From Casuarius casuarius (taxonomy: Eukaryota; Chordata; Aves; Casuariiformes; Casuariidae): a stretch of DNA of 64,000 nt. Positions within the stretch are counted from its first letter, which is position 1, and each line of letters begins with the position of its first letter. The stretch spans positions 7,527,081 to 7,591,080 of the forward strand of contig PTFA01000011.1 in assembly GCA_003342895.1 (NCBI GenBank). Reading direction: 5' to 3'. The notes beneath the pieces are model-generated. The model made no database searches. It worked only from the letters and a program-made list of their open reading frames with translations, and had not been told where the DNA came from. Below are positions 1 through 14,274 of the stretch, one piece after another. The translations under genes and the position numbers were made by a program.

Positions 1-3000
1 TATGTAAGTTCTAAAGCATGTGCTGAAAGTGAGTAACTGAAGTTGCGTCAGTTTTCCCAGGTGAGGAGCCCATACATGATCTTTAGTTCTATTTATATAG
101 AAGAGTCCTGAAAATTCTTTATTCTGTTCATATCTCCTCAAGTTGCAAGACCAAAAAGCAAAAGTTAACATGTGGGAGACAGTGCTGTCCAGTTTTGGAT
201 ATGCTTATTAGATGTTTTATGTAGTGTTGGTAACTGCCTAAAATGTCAGCAGTAAAAAAACGGTGGCTAATCTGCACTATTGTTGTAATCTTTCTTAGAC
301 TGGTAAAAATGAGTCAGTCCAAGAGAAGGACGACATGATTTCCAGAGTGTGAACGAAGCTAGGAGGCCTTATGTTTTGGCACTTCAGTTCAAGAGGGATT
401 CAGATTTATTTTTGGAACTGAAAGTCAAGGTTGTAAAGTATTTCGTCAACTAAGCAAATCAATGGGAAGTCCTCCTTATATTCCATATAGCCAGAAGAGA
501 TGCAAATTATTTGCTTAGATTTCTTTTAGACGTTAAACTTTCTTGGTTGAGATTTCTAAACTATTAATGAAGGAGAGCTGACTTGAACAGTAATTTGCAT
601 CAGGCAATGAAAATCATGAAGCTTATTTCTTACGGCTCAGTCTTTTATAGTAGTCAAACATATATAGTATAGAACCTATGTAGAACTGTTTTTAATGTCA
701 GTTTTTAAATGAAACATTTTCCAATGTTAACAGCTACTGCTACCTCTTACTCTGCTTACTTTCACTTACTGTACTTACTTTCACCACCTTTGCTTCTTTG
801 CTGCCTATATCCAATATGCTTATTTTCAGTATCTGTTTTCTTTAAATACATAGGGCTGTTCTAATGATGAACAGCTTTCTTTCTAACTCTTGTCCTGCAG
901 TTAGAGCCATGAATTTTGTGTCCAGATTTGTAATGGAACCTTTTACACTGAAATTTTAGAAAATGTGTTATGTAAATAGGAGATCTTGTCATTTGTAATG
1001 TGAAATCTTCAGAACGTTTTTTTCCACTTTTAAAGCCATTTTTACTCACTTTGTGGATCTTAAACATGAAGTAGAAGCACTTAAAAGCATGAGTTTTTTG
1101 CTATTTCTTTTTTTTTAAGAAGTCAGTAGTCAGTTGTTTTTATACTCTCAGAAGAGAGGCAATTACTGAATTAGCCTGAAGAGCAAAATGCTATAATATA
1201 CTGATTAAATTCTTTTATTAGAAAGTTTATCTGAACAATATTGGGAATTGTGGGAAATGAAGATCATTGCAGTAGCCTATACCTAGATTTAAGGTTCTGT
1301 AGCAGATTAGATTATTTCAGTTAATCTGAGTTTGACATGCGATAAATTTGCCTTTAAGTGGATGAGCTTGACATACCAGTATTTTATAGTAACGTATATC
1401 CTTAAATTGTTGTCGTATACAGTTTCTCAAATAGGTTATCAGATATACTAAGAGATACAGAGCTTACTGCTTTTCTGGCCTACATTTTTGCAGGCGTTCC
1501 TCTGTTTTGATCTCCTTGAAGATCTCATTCTTCTCTAGCTGTTCTTTACTGTATGTAGGCTGTTGGCATAACAAACGGTACTTTTTCTTCCTTGTACTTT
1601 TGTAAAAGAAATAATGTCTAGTAGACATTACAGTCCTTCTTGTTCCATCCAAACCAGCCATATGATCTGTCACAGCTAGTTTGGAGTCAGTTTTTATACA
1701 CTTGTCTACCACCACCATGTTCTCTATTGTCTTGTGAAGTTTCCTTGAAATTGAGTTGCTTTGTTCTGCCTCTCATTATCCTAAGATGATGTGGCCTAAT
1801 ACTGAGACCTTATTTTTATATGTGAACATGAAAGTCCATAAATGTTGTTGAGCAATACAACTCTCTAATAGTTTATCTCTGTTTGCATCTTGACATTTCA
1901 TATTCTCATATACTGGTAAAGCATGTAGGAAAAAAATGTTGTGAGACGAAATGGTTACTTCATTACAGACGTCATTTTTTTATGGCATAACATATCAGAG
2001 TATTAAAAAACTAGAGTGAACGAATACCAAAGAGTAGTACATATATTGTTGTCATGGATTTAGGGTGAATAAATATATTTGAAGTCACAGTTGTAGATAA
2101 GTAAATAGCTATATATAACCTGAGATCTCACAAATATTGTTATTAAAATGCTTCAAAGATATACTTTAAAAAAATGTAAATTCAGGAGCTCTAACATTTG
2201 CAGTCTGCACCTAGAGCTTCTAATAAGCAAATAAGGTCACTTGAATGAGTCACTGGAATGTGATTGCTGAAGGCAAAGATGTTGCTTTGTAGCTGCTTTT
2301 TTTTATGCAGACTGCTTTGAAGTGCAGTTATGTAACTGTCCCTGCCTATTAGAATGCAGAGTTTATACAGCAAATGAAGACTAAGGACTTAATTTAGGAT
2401 TTGCTAAATGCCAAATTCCATCAAGGTAGTTTATATGTTAAGGTTAAGATACGTGAATAAGAAATATAGCATACCAATGTGGTAATGCATCTTGAAAAAG
2501 TTTGGTTTGAGGAGGAAAAGATACAGGTTTCCAGCAATGTGAATCTGTACAACTATTAGAGCAGCATATGCTATTTCCCAATTTGTGTTTCATTATGTGA
2601 GGGAAAGGAGAAAACATTTATGTGCTGATAGTGGAATTTTACCTCATAAATTACACTCTTTCAGAATCCTTTCATGAGAAACAAGCAGCTTGAGCTAACA
2701 TTATTTCTGCCTAATTTGCTTCAGTTTGGAGATAGATGAATAATCAACATCTACATCAGTTGTCTCTAGCGCTCTGATTGTAGATAAAATTTTGAATGTT
2801 AGCATGGAAACCATTCATGAGCTTCCATGTTTTTAGTACTGTCTAGACATTTCTTTGATGTAATGGCTGATTCCAAGGCTTCGAAGCCCGGTCTGCAGTA
2901 AAGATTCAGTAAGGCAACTTTTTTTTCTCTATTCAAAAGGGAAGGCTAAAAGGGGAAGGGGGGGAGGCAGAGAAGGGAATTTGATTTGTTTTTCACTTAA

Positions 3001-5446
3001 ATTATTACATCAACCTCAGTAATTTCAAAATAATTTCCCCCAGATTCGTAGTCAGTCTATTCCAGTGCATCATTAGCTGTGCTATTAAAGTGATTTTCTT
3101 AATGTTTAACTTAAGTCTATTTTCCAACAATTTTATTATTGATTCTATTTGCAAGGAATTGGAGACTTCCTTTTATTATTTTGTTGACACTGTTGTCATT
3201 TTCTTCCATCTTCTCTTGTTAAAGTCTTTCGGCCATTCCTACGGAATTAGCTTTGATCTTTTCTCAAAGTCTAGTGCCCAAGCTAGTCACAGCTCTTTCA
3301 CAGTTTACCAGTGCTGGAGAAGTAGAAGGATTCATGGTCTTGAAAACTCATTCTATGCAGTGTTTGTGCCACAGCATGTTGCATTTGTAATCCACGTGTC
3401 ACTTTTTAATAACTGTTTCCTAATTTTTTTCTTCTTCCTTTCATCTTGTATTTGCACAGTTAAGTATTTCTGTTATTCCTGTCTACGCAGCATTTAACAT
3501 TTTAACCCAGCTAAACTTTCACCCAGGACCATTTCTTGAATTTATCAGTATCATTTTTAATTCTGATCTGGGTCCTGTGTCGTAGCTGAAACCACCATTA
3601 GCTTTGTTTTGTCATCTGCACAATAGTAATAGATTTGTAACAGAAGTATTATTGGTGTGAGCAAAGTATGTGAATGGAAATGCACGTGTGAAAGAACTAG
3701 CAAAAGCAATAAAACAAGGATTAAAAGAACAGCCTGCATTGATAATGAAGGCTAAAGCTCTCAGTAGTAAAATGGAGGGATCTGATTTTGTGTTAAGACA
3801 AAAAGGCATGCACTGGTAAGATTGCAGCACAGATGACTTGTCAGGAGAAGACCCTGCATTCTAACAGCAGTGGGATGGCAACAAGGTTTAATTTAAGCTA
3901 TTCCTTTTTCCATTATCTCAGCAGGAAAACAGACACACGTTTCAAATAAACATGGAAAAACAGGCAATAAGCAGCAACCTTCCCTAAAACTTATGGTGAC
4001 TGAAGTAATCAAGATTCCAAAGCAAAGGAGAACATACCATAAGGACTGTTGATTTCTGCAGGGTGTTAAAGACTTGTCTGCAGCTGGGTCCTCATTGCAC
4101 ATCAAGAGGAACCTAAGAGGCATGATGAAAACTTGAGTGTAGTTGACACGCCTTGTCCTCAGCATCGTATGCAAGTGCCAGACCAGTTGGGCACACAGGA
4201 CTTGGTGCTTGTGAATGTATAGGTATGAGAGTGAATGAAATCTATGAGAAAATGAGTGTGAGTGGGTGAAAATCAAATTAACTTAAAGATTTTATAAATA
4301 AATATTCCCTTTCCCTTCCATAAGATCTCACACTGAGTTTTCTTGCACAAATTTTCTGCAGTGTCAGAAGTCTCATGAAAATTAAGCTATGTCCCCTTTT
4401 TTTGAGACTGAGAAAGTAAATCATCATGCTCTTGTTCAGCCTGTGTTCTTGATTACCTGATTATCAACAAACATGGATTTACAAACTTAATTTCTTTTTC
4501 CAGACTTTTTTTTCCCCCAAGAACTACAGCTAAAAAGACTAGCCTGTGTGTAATTCTTCAGCTTCTTTTCTTCTGCCCTTCTGCCTTTCCGGTAGAAGAA
4601 AAAAGTACAATATTTGGGGGGCTTGGAGTTGTTTGTTTGTTGCAGTACTATACCGTAAGTTAATTACTAAATGGCTTCAAATATCCTCTAATCGTTCTGC
4701 CTTGAAGCTCATCAGGCCAAGATGTTTAATTTGATTTGAAAACTCACCCAAATGAGTTTTCTCTATCTGCTTGTCTAGTGGAATTCTAGACTACTTTTTT
4801 CGTTTCTTTCCTTTTTTTAACAGCCTTAGCCACTTTAGCCGCCTTTATGAGGCCTTTCATGGTTGTTGGCCTTCAATATCTTCTTCTCCTCTTTCTTTCA
4901 ATCTGTCTTGAGGAATAATGACCGTGAGTTACACAGGTGTTGGTGTGCCTGGTTTTACCTTTTCTTGTTTTGCATTCTTTACTTGTTGCCAGGATATCTT
5001 ATTTTATTTTAACAGGGAGCAATTTGGCAATGAAAACTGCAGCCAGGACAGTTTCTATTCTTGCTTTCTGTAGAGTAGGTATGTTCCTCAGGAACATCCA
5101 GGCTCTGGTTCATTACTCTTGCATTTGGCACCTTCTTGAACCAGCTGGTATATCTTTGTACTTGAAAGTTGTATGTTGTCTCGTGGTGATACTCTTGCCT
5201 TCTCCATCTGGGCACTTCTTCCAACAGCTTCCCTACCTACTTCTGATTGCCTGCCAGGTATCTTTTGTTGTTGTGAAAATGTAGGTTATGGTCCCAATAA
5301 ATTCAATCTAAACTCTGGAGTATCCTAGATGGTGGTTGCCCTCTTGATACAAGTTGTCTAGTTTCAAGTGCAATAGCAGAGACATTGCTTTTCCTGTTTT
5401 GTGAATTAAGAAGAGAAACTTGTTCACAATGCTGACGGTCAAGTAN

Positions 5447-5602
5447 TGGTACAGGTATCTCAGAGAGACTGTGCAGCCTCCATCCTTGGAGGTTTTCAAG
5501 ACTCGACTGGATAAAGCCCTGAGCAACCTGGTCTGACCTCAGAGCTGACATTCAGAGGTCCCTTCCAACCTGAATTATCCTATGATCTTATCCTATGAAT
5601 TG
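5447..5602 (+). repeat. CR1 LINE 3'-end fragment, sense
   Basis: The sequence reads like the avian CR1 3' end: CTCAGAGAGACTGTGCAGCC, then CCTTGGAGGTTTTCAAGAC, CCCTGAGCAACCTGGTCTGA and GAGGTCCCTTCCAACCTGAA, ending in the family's imperfect 8-bp tail as two TCCTATGA copies. It is 5' truncated, as most CR1 copies are, and diverged. The antisense open frames that cover it are shadows of this repeat. Confidence 0.92.
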
Positions 5603-8151
5603 TGATCTTTCTTTTCTCCTTCAGATTTTCTCATGAAATTGTACCCACCCTTCTGTGGGAAATGGAAGCCATCTTTCTTGCATAGGTGAGCTCTGTTCTC
5701 TCATTAGCTTGGAGCTATTTTTCAGTGGCTTTCCTAAATGACAGCATTTCGTGTTTCTGTCAGCAAAGTTCTTGAAGGTGAGTAAACCTAAGAAATTTGA
5801 AACCTACTACTTAAACGTGGAAAACAAACTTGCTCGATAATGCCAGAGGATACTCAGGATAGGTACACTTTAGGTGTTAGTAATGAGTTTTAAAAACAGA
5901 TTGAAATAGTGCAGAATTTTTAAATAGAACTGATAGTAGGAGAAAAGAAATCAGCCTTTTTAGATGGGCTTCTGATTTTTTTGGATTTGAGTTAAGCAAG
6001 AGCACAGATTGCTTTGAGTTTTGTGTGCTTATAGTATTGTCTCAGTGATTCTCATTATAGAGTACAGCAGATTCTGTTCACAGCAGTACAGACCTCTTGA
6101 ATAAGATCTAGAGAAAGAGATTGTTGGTATGCAATACCCAGTGCCCTCACTATATGCCTTTCCGATGCTTTACTTCAGATTTAATTTTAGTCCTGTGGAC
6201 TGCATTCCCGTTAATAGCTGGAGCACCTTGCTTGTGCTTCACAGGCACATCTAGTTCACCTTCATCTGAGGGGAATCTAGTTCAAATGTGCCAAGATTGT
6301 TTTGAAGTGTGAACCAAAGCATGATAAGGGCCTGTGATGACGAGAACTGCTCCAGAAGTGTACTCCCAAGCTTAAATGATAATGTAGACACATCTTCTGA
6401 TTCTTTAAGTCCCTCACAGTGAATGTGAGAATCCAGCGAGTGCGTGGAGTAGCATGGACTTGAGTATGTGCTTTCTTTCTGTCTGGCAGCTGTATGCCCG
6501 AAAGTATGCCTGAGTTTCATGACTCAAATTGACTGCCTTCTTCTGGTTCAGTGTATATGTATAAGCATATCAAAGGTCTGTATGGTCATGGTCTGTAAAA
6601 TGACACTTTTAAAGTACCACATTTGATTTTTTCATCTGTAATCGCTCTGATTCTGTGTGCAATCAATTTTAGTTTTGAAGAAAGAAAGGATGAATTAACT
6701 CATTCTATGAACTCCCCTAAATAGAAGCCATTCCATTTTCATATTTTTTCAGAATAGCTCTGGGTTGTATCTTCAACACACATACACACACCCCTATCTA
6801 GGGAATACAGTAAGTTCCCAAACTGAACTCTTTTGCTTTTATCTCCTGAGACAGATTCACCTGGAGAAAATTAGCATGATACCTAATACATCTTGACCTC
6901 TGGTTGTACCTAAAGAATAGAGAAGTGTGCCTAGGTATATAAAAGTTTAATTTTGGATAATACATATTTCAGTGTTGCATTTAAGGGCATTGGAACGTCT
7001 CCTAATGATTGTTAACTATGAAAACTTCAATTAGAATATGAAACCTACATCTGTGAACTTCATTTTTGCCTCATGTAGTTTCTAATATTGAATTGCAGAA
7101 GTGCTGAAAAAACAGGAGAAGTTATTTTTGTGTTTAATTCTCTAAATCAAAGTAGTACAAGGAAGTCTTGGTATGTTAATGATAGGGTTCTAATCCACAC
7201 TTCATAAGGGTAGTCCCTTAGTAATTTGTACTCTTCTGCATTGTTGCCTTCTGCTGACTTTTTGTAATGAGCAAAGTTGGAAGGACTCGTATATTCAGTT
7301 AATAAATGNTGGTGTGAGTTATTTTACACTGCTGTGCCAGTTTACTCAACCTGACCTCTGCGAATCCAGCTATTATAGTGCTGAACCCCATTCAAAAGTG
7401 GACTGCTTATTGTATATGCCAGTAGCTAAAATAAGGCTAAGAAGAAATGCTATTACAATACTTGAATGTTGACTTTTGATTTTCATCCAAGTTGAGCAAA
7501 AATATTTTCCTGGAGTTTGAGGGTTGGATTTTCAACTCATTAATTAAGGGTTTTTATTTAGGAGTTTTTACCTTATGCCATTACTGTATGTGTAGCTATA
7601 TAAACTAATTGTACTAAGAAGCAGTGTAATACTCAGCATCAGATGGAGTTGGCCCTGGTTTTCATGTGCTACACTTACAAATCTCAGTTCAGTTGCTAAA
7701 CAAACCCACACTAAAAACTTTGGTAAACTCTACTTTAAAACTTCTCGAATGTTTCACTCCTATCTTTTAGGCAAGGGCATTAGCAAATAGGCACTAACAT
7801 GTATGGAAATTGAATAACTTGTTTCTGCCTAAGAAGAGAGAAAGAACTAATGGTCAATGCTGTTAACGTTCCTTTAATATTCCTTTAATATTGTATGTAG
7901 TGACTGGTAGCTCCAGCCTTTTATTTGTATACCCACATACCACTGCTTCTAAGTTATTAATGATTTCAGAAGAGATAAAATCTGAAAACATGCCTCTTCC
8001 AACAGCATAATTTTTTTAACTACTGAAAGAACATCTAAGCATACACATTGATTTAGGAATTTTCTTGTTTATTTTAAATTTAGAATGTTTTCTTCTGTTG
8101 GGTGTTTTTTTTTTTTGGATTTTTTTTTCCCCACAAAGTCCATAAACACTA

Positions 8152-8172
8152 NNNNNNNNNNNNNNNNNNNNN
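8152..8172. other. Assembly gap (21 N) beside a G-run
   Basis: Twenty-one consecutive N are followed by eleven G (8173-8183) and preceded by T-rich sequence. Such a site is hard to sequence through; the true gap length is unknown. Confidence 0.97.
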
Positions 8173-11100
8173 GGGGGGGGGGGAATATTTCTTAAATCAT
8201 GGTTGAACCATGTAAGATAACTTTTAATTCAGTATCTTGCTTCAATAATGATAGAATTTTTCAGCACTTCGGTGTTACTCAGGACTATTAGTGATTAAGT
8301 TTTTTTCTTTTTTAATCTATTATGATATAAGTTGTATTTGAAGGAAGAAAGCCTTCTTGTAATAACTGTTTCTGGATTAGAGTGCTGGGTCGAAGTTGAT
8401 GCAAAACCTTTTAACTTTCTGCTAAGAAATTGCTTTTATCTCTACAGTCCTCCATGTACAAAAAGCCCCCTTTCTCCCCCTCCCCCCAGCAGTGCATAGT
8501 GTAAGATCTTGTGTGGAAAGTGAAGACTTGCTTTTGTTGTTGCAGGCGTGCTGAAGCATCTCTTTCATGAAAAATTAACGAGTACTAATGGGGGGAGGAG
8601 ATTTTCTTCTGCATTCTTAAACAGTGTGTCAAATGCCCTAGTTAAATATCTCTTGCTTTATGTGTGAATTTTACTAATATGTTTTGAACAATAAGTAAGT
8701 ATATGAAATTATTTAGTGAGATACAGGCTGCTTGTACTATGTACAACTATGGCGGCATATACTTCTACAGAGGACTTGCTTTGGGAAATAGTCTAAAAGA
8801 CTTCATAGGAACAAACTTTTCCTGAACATCCCAGACAAAGCATCCAGGTGTACCTTGGCTGTTACTTTTGTGTGTAAATCTTTTAATCCATGTGTAATGG
8901 GAATGAGTAGGTTTAATCTTGTCATATCTGTATAATTTCTGGCTGGATTAGGTGTGAGGTCATGCCACTATTGCTGCTATTGTCGCTATATCTGGTCAGG
9001 ACAGCCAGCTGCTCCCAAGTCTGCTTAAAGGATCAAAAGCTTTTTGAAAGTTTTTTCCATGTCTGCTGTCCCTCTCTTCCTTTCTGTCTAGCCTAAGTTC
9101 ACTTTCTGAAAATTTCTGTATACAGACATGAAGTAGCAGTGTTTTAGCACAGTTTTTGATCCCTTTTGATCTGTGCTTTAGCTTTGTCCCATTTGTATTG
9201 CCAGAACCATGTGCTTTTTTTTAAGTCAAGAAATGGCAGCAAGGGATACAAATGGAATACTTAATAGCTATTCTTTTCAGAGATTGAGAATGCAGTGAGA
9301 GAATGAGCGTTCATTTACATATGAAGAAGCAAATAAATATATACACGTGTGTGCGTGGTCTGGGTGCACGTCTGGAAAATAGCAGAGAACCAGAGGTACA
9401 GGTGCTTAAACATTTTATTGTGCAATAAAATTAAACTAAACACTGCCTAATCCTATTCATAAAACAGTTTATGAAAGGATGGAGGTGAATCAAGATGACT
9501 TGGTCTTTTTGTACATGTCTAGCTACCCTTGCTACATTTCCAGTCTTGTTCAGTTGTGTCTAGACTTTCTAACTTGATTGGCAACCTGTTACTCAAGAAG
9601 TTTGCACAATATGGCTGTCGTGTGTAATACAGAAGATCCAGTGTTTTTAAATTTATTTGGATGTATTTAATTTGTGACAGATGTTCATGAGACTCAAACC
9701 AGACTATATGGAGTAGTTTCTTTATGAATACACCAAAAAAAACATGGTTTATTGAGTATGTGGCTTCTCCCCCCTCCACCCTCCTGTTCTACACTGGTCA
9801 GTAGAAATTCTCATCTGCTCTTCCACAAACCTCTCAATTGTGCAAGACCACCCCCCCACCCCCCCACACAAATAGCACTAGGAATCTTTTTCACTATTAA
9901 AGTCTGAGAAACAAAATACAAATTATTCTATCTTATGATTTACATTTACTTAGTAATGTTTTATGTGTCATTAAGCATGCATAAGATTAAATTTAAATTT
10001 TACATTAAAATACATATTTCAAAACATCATAAAAGCATAGTAATTCAGTAATTAATGTGGTAGATAATGACAGCCTTTCCATTTCCAGCTTTGTCTATAC
10101 AAGAGTTCATTGCTTTTGCTGCTCTCCTACAGCATCCTTGTTAGGAAATTTACAATCAAGGCATCAAACTGAACAGAAATCAGGCTTTTTTTCAGTCAGA
10201 ATACAGGTTAGTATTCCCAACACTCTAGCTGAAACAAAAGAGGCTTCACTCTAAAAGAAAATGCTTCTATTATGTGCTTAATTAAAATGCAAAACCGCTG
10301 CTTAATCTTTTCATGAAGGTAGTGTTCAGAAACTTAATAATTCTGGAAAATGAAATGCAGCTTTTCTGTGAGGCTTAAGTTGGAAGGTGAATGGTGTATT
10401 TTACCAAACCAGGAGTTTTTCCCTGAGAAATCGCTAATTGGTGAAGATCCTTAGAATGCTTTCTGACCCCATTATTCAGGATCTGGTTAATTATATGTAT
10501 GCCAGATAAAGCTGTATTGTGAGGTGACAGGAGGCAGTGGTCTTACAACTTTGTATTGCTAGAGAGCACTGCCAGACATACTTTTATAGCCTGGATTAAG
10601 GAAACGAGATAATTTATTTTAAAATTAGCACAGGCGTAACAATTGCAATAGCTGTAAATAGTTTTAAAGGAATCATTAGAGATGTCAGGGCTTTCAGCAA
10701 CATTGGTGAATTATTAAATCTAATGAACTCTGTAGATCACGGAAGCAAAAAATAAAATGCTTGAGGGAGGTATTCCCCTGCCGTGTTCATAAAATATATA
10801 GTGGAGTAGTATCAGACATTGCTGATACTGGGCTTGAAAGGGTACTAGAGACAGTAACCAAAAGTTGTAGTTTGTTTTTGTGTGTTGTACGTGACAATAA
10901 ATGAATAGTATTTGGACATTTTTCTAACATAAAGGGGGGTGGGGGGGATGTGCACGTGCGTATTGCTCACATAAGGCATTGAGGATGAAGGCTGGCAATA
11001 AAGTATAACTTTTCTAATACTGAAAAAAAAAAGGCAATTACAAAGCTGAAGATGATGCTAGAGCATTAAGTGATCTGTCCTCTTTGTTAGGCAATTAACC

Positions 11101-12728
11101 TCTAGAAATCAAAAACCAACTTGGGAGCTGTGGACCTTTCTATCTGTCTCTCTTGCTGCAACAGATTCTTGTCGGGGAAGAGATAGCTAATTGATGGCTT
11201 TGTTTTTTTTTTCTGCATCTGTATACATAATTCTTTCTATCTTCTGTCACGAAAACCAATGTGATCATCCATCAGGTGACTGAAATATCTCAGAGTGAAN
11301 TTGTGTACTCTTAGTTTAGGGTTCTTTTGTGTTATATTACTGCTTAAACAGTTTGTTGTTGTTGTTGCTAAAAATTTAAATTAGTAGTAGCACTGTAACA
11401 GGAAATTTCCTAAGCTGCTTCATCAGCTGATAGAAATAGAGTAGTGTAAGAAGACTTAAATAATAGCAGTTCCTCTAATATCAAAATCCTCAGATTTTTG
11501 AGCAGGCCCATTATCAAAAGGTTGAGCAAACACAGAAGCCCTGTAGCGGTTTAAGAGCCAATGAATGCAAGAGTGTGTTTTCATTCTGCTCTAATCCTAT
11601 TAAGTACAAGCTCTATCAAAATAAGATTCTTCCATGGTTTAAAATTAAGGAAGTAAATTATGGATTATAGAACACTCTTATTTCTTTCTCTGTATTTCAT
11701 GGGGGGGGGGGAGGAGGAGGCAGGAATTGTTGAAGGTTTCTGTAACTTATTGAGAAAAAATTGCAGATGTTTTAATTATTCCCAAACCAGGAAATTCAAA
11801 GTTACTGAAACTTAAGAGATCTGCATATAATAAGCTATAAAAATCCATAGCTAAAGTATTCCAATAACCTTGACTATAGCCTGTGGCAGTGCTAGAAATA
11901 ATCATATAATTAAAACATGTTATTTATTGTTGTCCCAGATGAGAATAAACTGACTTTTGAATATGTATTATGTCTATTTCCCTCTTTATTTCCCTTTTTT
12001 TAAGTTTTCTTCTTTCAACTTTTATTATTTCCTAAATCTTTTTGAATCCTTTTAAATAACTGTATATGCCAACCTTTAAACTTTGTTACGCTTTGCTAAA
12101 TAGCTCATCTCATTTAACAACTGTCGTCAGGTTGATACTTGTGTTTTAAAAGGTCTTCTGTTAAGTCTAAACTACTCTTTTTCCTCTATGTTGTAATAAT
12201 TCAAAGTCTTTTCTGATAAACTCTGAAAGACATTTTAAATATTTTAATACTTTTTATCTATAAAATTGTATACTTTTCTCATTAGCACTTTGACAGACTT
12301 TAAAATTTTGCTAATCAGAGTTGGTTGTAATTTTGACAGTTGGTCGCAATTATGTAGTTTTTTAGAAATCCTATTCAAATTAAATTCACTAATTCTGTTT
12401 AGTGATCCATTTTTAATCTAACTGTACAAATAGACATGCATACCTATTTACTGTAATACCATATCATAGAAGATTTCAGAAGATACTACAGGTGTTTTCT
12501 TTTCGGCACTGTACAAAGATGAAAATTTTAAGACAATCTCATACAGCTTCTGTATGTTTTATATATTTTTCCAGTTTGAAGTTTTCTTAGCTTGATTTTT
12601 TTCTACTTTTCCTTTAAACTGATTATATTTGTATGAAATACGTTGCAACAGTGTTTTAGTTTTTCTGTTTTGATTTATTTACCATTTAACAGTATTTTGG
12701 CATAGTTCCTTAACAGTATCTTTTTAAG

Positions 12729-12845
12729 TATAAAATCCTTCTGGATTCTGATGCTCCGGAATATGGAGGACATCAAAGACTGGACCACAGTACAGAATAC
12801 TTCTCTGAAGAATATCCTCACAATTATCGGCATAAATCACTTATG
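12729..12845 (+). CDS. GBE1: GBE1 penultimate coding exon (glycogen branching enzyme, C-terminal domain)
   Basis: Glycogen branching enzyme cuts an alpha-1,4 glucan chain and rejoins it through an alpha-1,6 bond, making the branch points of cytosolic glycogen. Read in frame from 12729, the exon gives 39 codons beginning [15 protein letters not shown], continuing [15 protein letters not shown] and ending HKSLM. This matches the end of vertebrate GBE1, where human has [20 protein letters not shown], and corresponds to about residues 646-684 of 702. It belongs to the C-terminal all-beta domain, away from the active site. The acceptor is a T-rich tract ending in AG at 12727-12728. The donor at 12846 is a full GTAAGT. 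An AG at about 12715 would be an alternative acceptor in the same frame, but it would add residues not expected in the family. The exon is phase 0 at its 3' end and joins in frame to the exon at 25914. The rest of the gene lies upstream of the window. No frameshift or stop is seen. Confidence 0.95.
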
Positions 12846-13605
12846 GTAAGTAAGATTTTTTTATTCTGCTTTCATTTGAATAACTTTTAAAATTTCTTTG
12901 GATAAATTTGGAGTCTACTAGGTGCATTGCTGTAATCTTTTGTTTTCTCAAAATCAGCTTTTGTATAAATACAGTAGAGGTGACAATTTTATGATTTATT
13001 TATGACCTATAAGGTTAACTGTTTTCTTTTTCAACATTACATTTAAATTTGCATGCACTTTTGTAGAACAGTGTGTTTGGCATACGAAACATTCCTTGCC
13101 AGCAAATATGGATGAAAGACTTCTAATGTGCTTTTGAATTGTCATTTTGAATATCATCATTCATTTGCTTTATTTTCATGTCTGAGAAACTCCATCTTCA
13201 TGCTTCTTTTATGATTAAAGCTCTGTAGAAACTGATATTTGCAAAGCTTTTTTAAAATCATTTGCTTAAATCCACAAACATGGATTAGAGCAAATCATGC
13301 ATTTGCCGACAGGGTTTTCTCCTCCTCAGTTTATAGAAAAACTTTGTAAGGCAGAACAGATTTTCTCTATTCCCGTCAATAATTTCAAGAGTTTCCAGTC
13401 CTAAACTGGTATAAATAATGGATAAAGGCTTTCCCACAAATCACTTCAGATAAAGTGGGAGGCATATCCTTGCATACAGTTTCTGTTAGCTGAGGAGGTG
13501 ACTAATAAAAACTACTTTTTATCATTACTCTTGAAATCATAATCATTTATCACAGTTAACAATTTATAAATATGTCACTTTCCCATTTTTATGTGTATAT
13601 GTTAT

Positions 13606-13658
13606 AAAAAAAAAAATGTGTGTGTGTGTATATATATATATATGTGTGTGTGTGTGTC
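13606..13658. repeat. Compound microsatellite A(n)-(TG)n-(TA)n-(TG)n
   Basis: An 11-base A-run leads into about six TG units, seven TA units and then about eight TG units. It is alternating purine-pyrimidine DNA and likely length-polymorphic. Confidence 0.95.
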
Positions 13659-13832
13659 TGTATCTGTATATTAACTTCTACTAATGTTCATGAGCTTAAC
13701 AGAAACTAAGCTTCACAAAGGCCGTGAATGATTTTCCTCTCTTCTAGGGAAGTAAACAATATGGATTAAGACAAAGTTCACTGGAAAAGTTGTGAGAAAG
13801 CTTATACTGATGACTAGACTTCCATATCTAAA

Positions 13833-13894
13833 ACATACACACACATAGGTGAGGGCGTGAGTGAGTTGTGTGTATGTGTATACGCATATACACA
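13833..13894. repeat. Overlapping CA/TG hairpins
   Basis: ACATACACACA (13833-13843) pairs with TGTGTGTATGT (13867-13877). A second stem TGTGTATA (13875-13882) pairs with TATACACA (13887-13894) around a 4-base loop. The two stems share three bases, so they are alternatives or a near-cruciform. Confidence 0.85.
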
Positions 13895-14274
13895 CTTGTA
13901 AATAAGTTACATTTATTATGTAGTAGAATACAAAGATGGAGTATGTGCACTGATCTGTGTGTGCCATAGCTCTCCTATGACAGAGTGGAGAAATCAAATT
14001 CTAGTGTCACGTCTTAACTCTTCTCCTGAGAGCTGTTTTCCGGAGACCTGTTGTCATTTGCAAGCTTTTTGTCTCTCATGCGCACCCCCACACTCAGCCC
14101 GTTTCATTTTATTCAGGGTAGTGGCATTTATTTTGTTGGCTTGTTTTAAAACTGCCTAATTACATGGAAGAAAAAAAAACTTTTGCTTTCATCATTCTTT
14201 GTGTAAAAAGATCCTGGGAACATTTTTTAAAAGTATATGCAACAATGTCCTCATATTGTAGGTAAGTATTTATA

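Larger units (their letters stand above)
1..12728 (+). other. GBE1: GBE1 intron, 3' part (upstream of penultimate exon)
   Basis: This is AT-rich non-coding sequence lying 5' of the penultimate GBE1 exon on the same strand. The preceding GBE1 exon, which should encode the segment before KYKI, was not found here by eye, so the whole stretch is taken as one partial intron. It contains one CR1 3' fragment (5447-5602), an assembly gap (8152-8172), G- and C-runs (8173-8183, 9849-9866, 11701-11710) and isolated N positions at 5446, 7309 and 11300. The open frames here reach at most 135 codons, contain Phe/Leu/Ser-rich translations typical of T-rich DNA, and resemble no protein I know. A small diverged exon could still have been missed. 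Confidence 0.75.

Noticed and set aside
3090..3497. 135-codon plus-strand open frame
   Set aside because: Phe/Leu/Ser-rich from T-rich intron sequence; no motif and no splice logic with GBE1.
5303..5551. Two minus-strand open frames of 72 and 82 codons
   Set aside because: Largely antisense of the CR1 3' end, and they cross an N.
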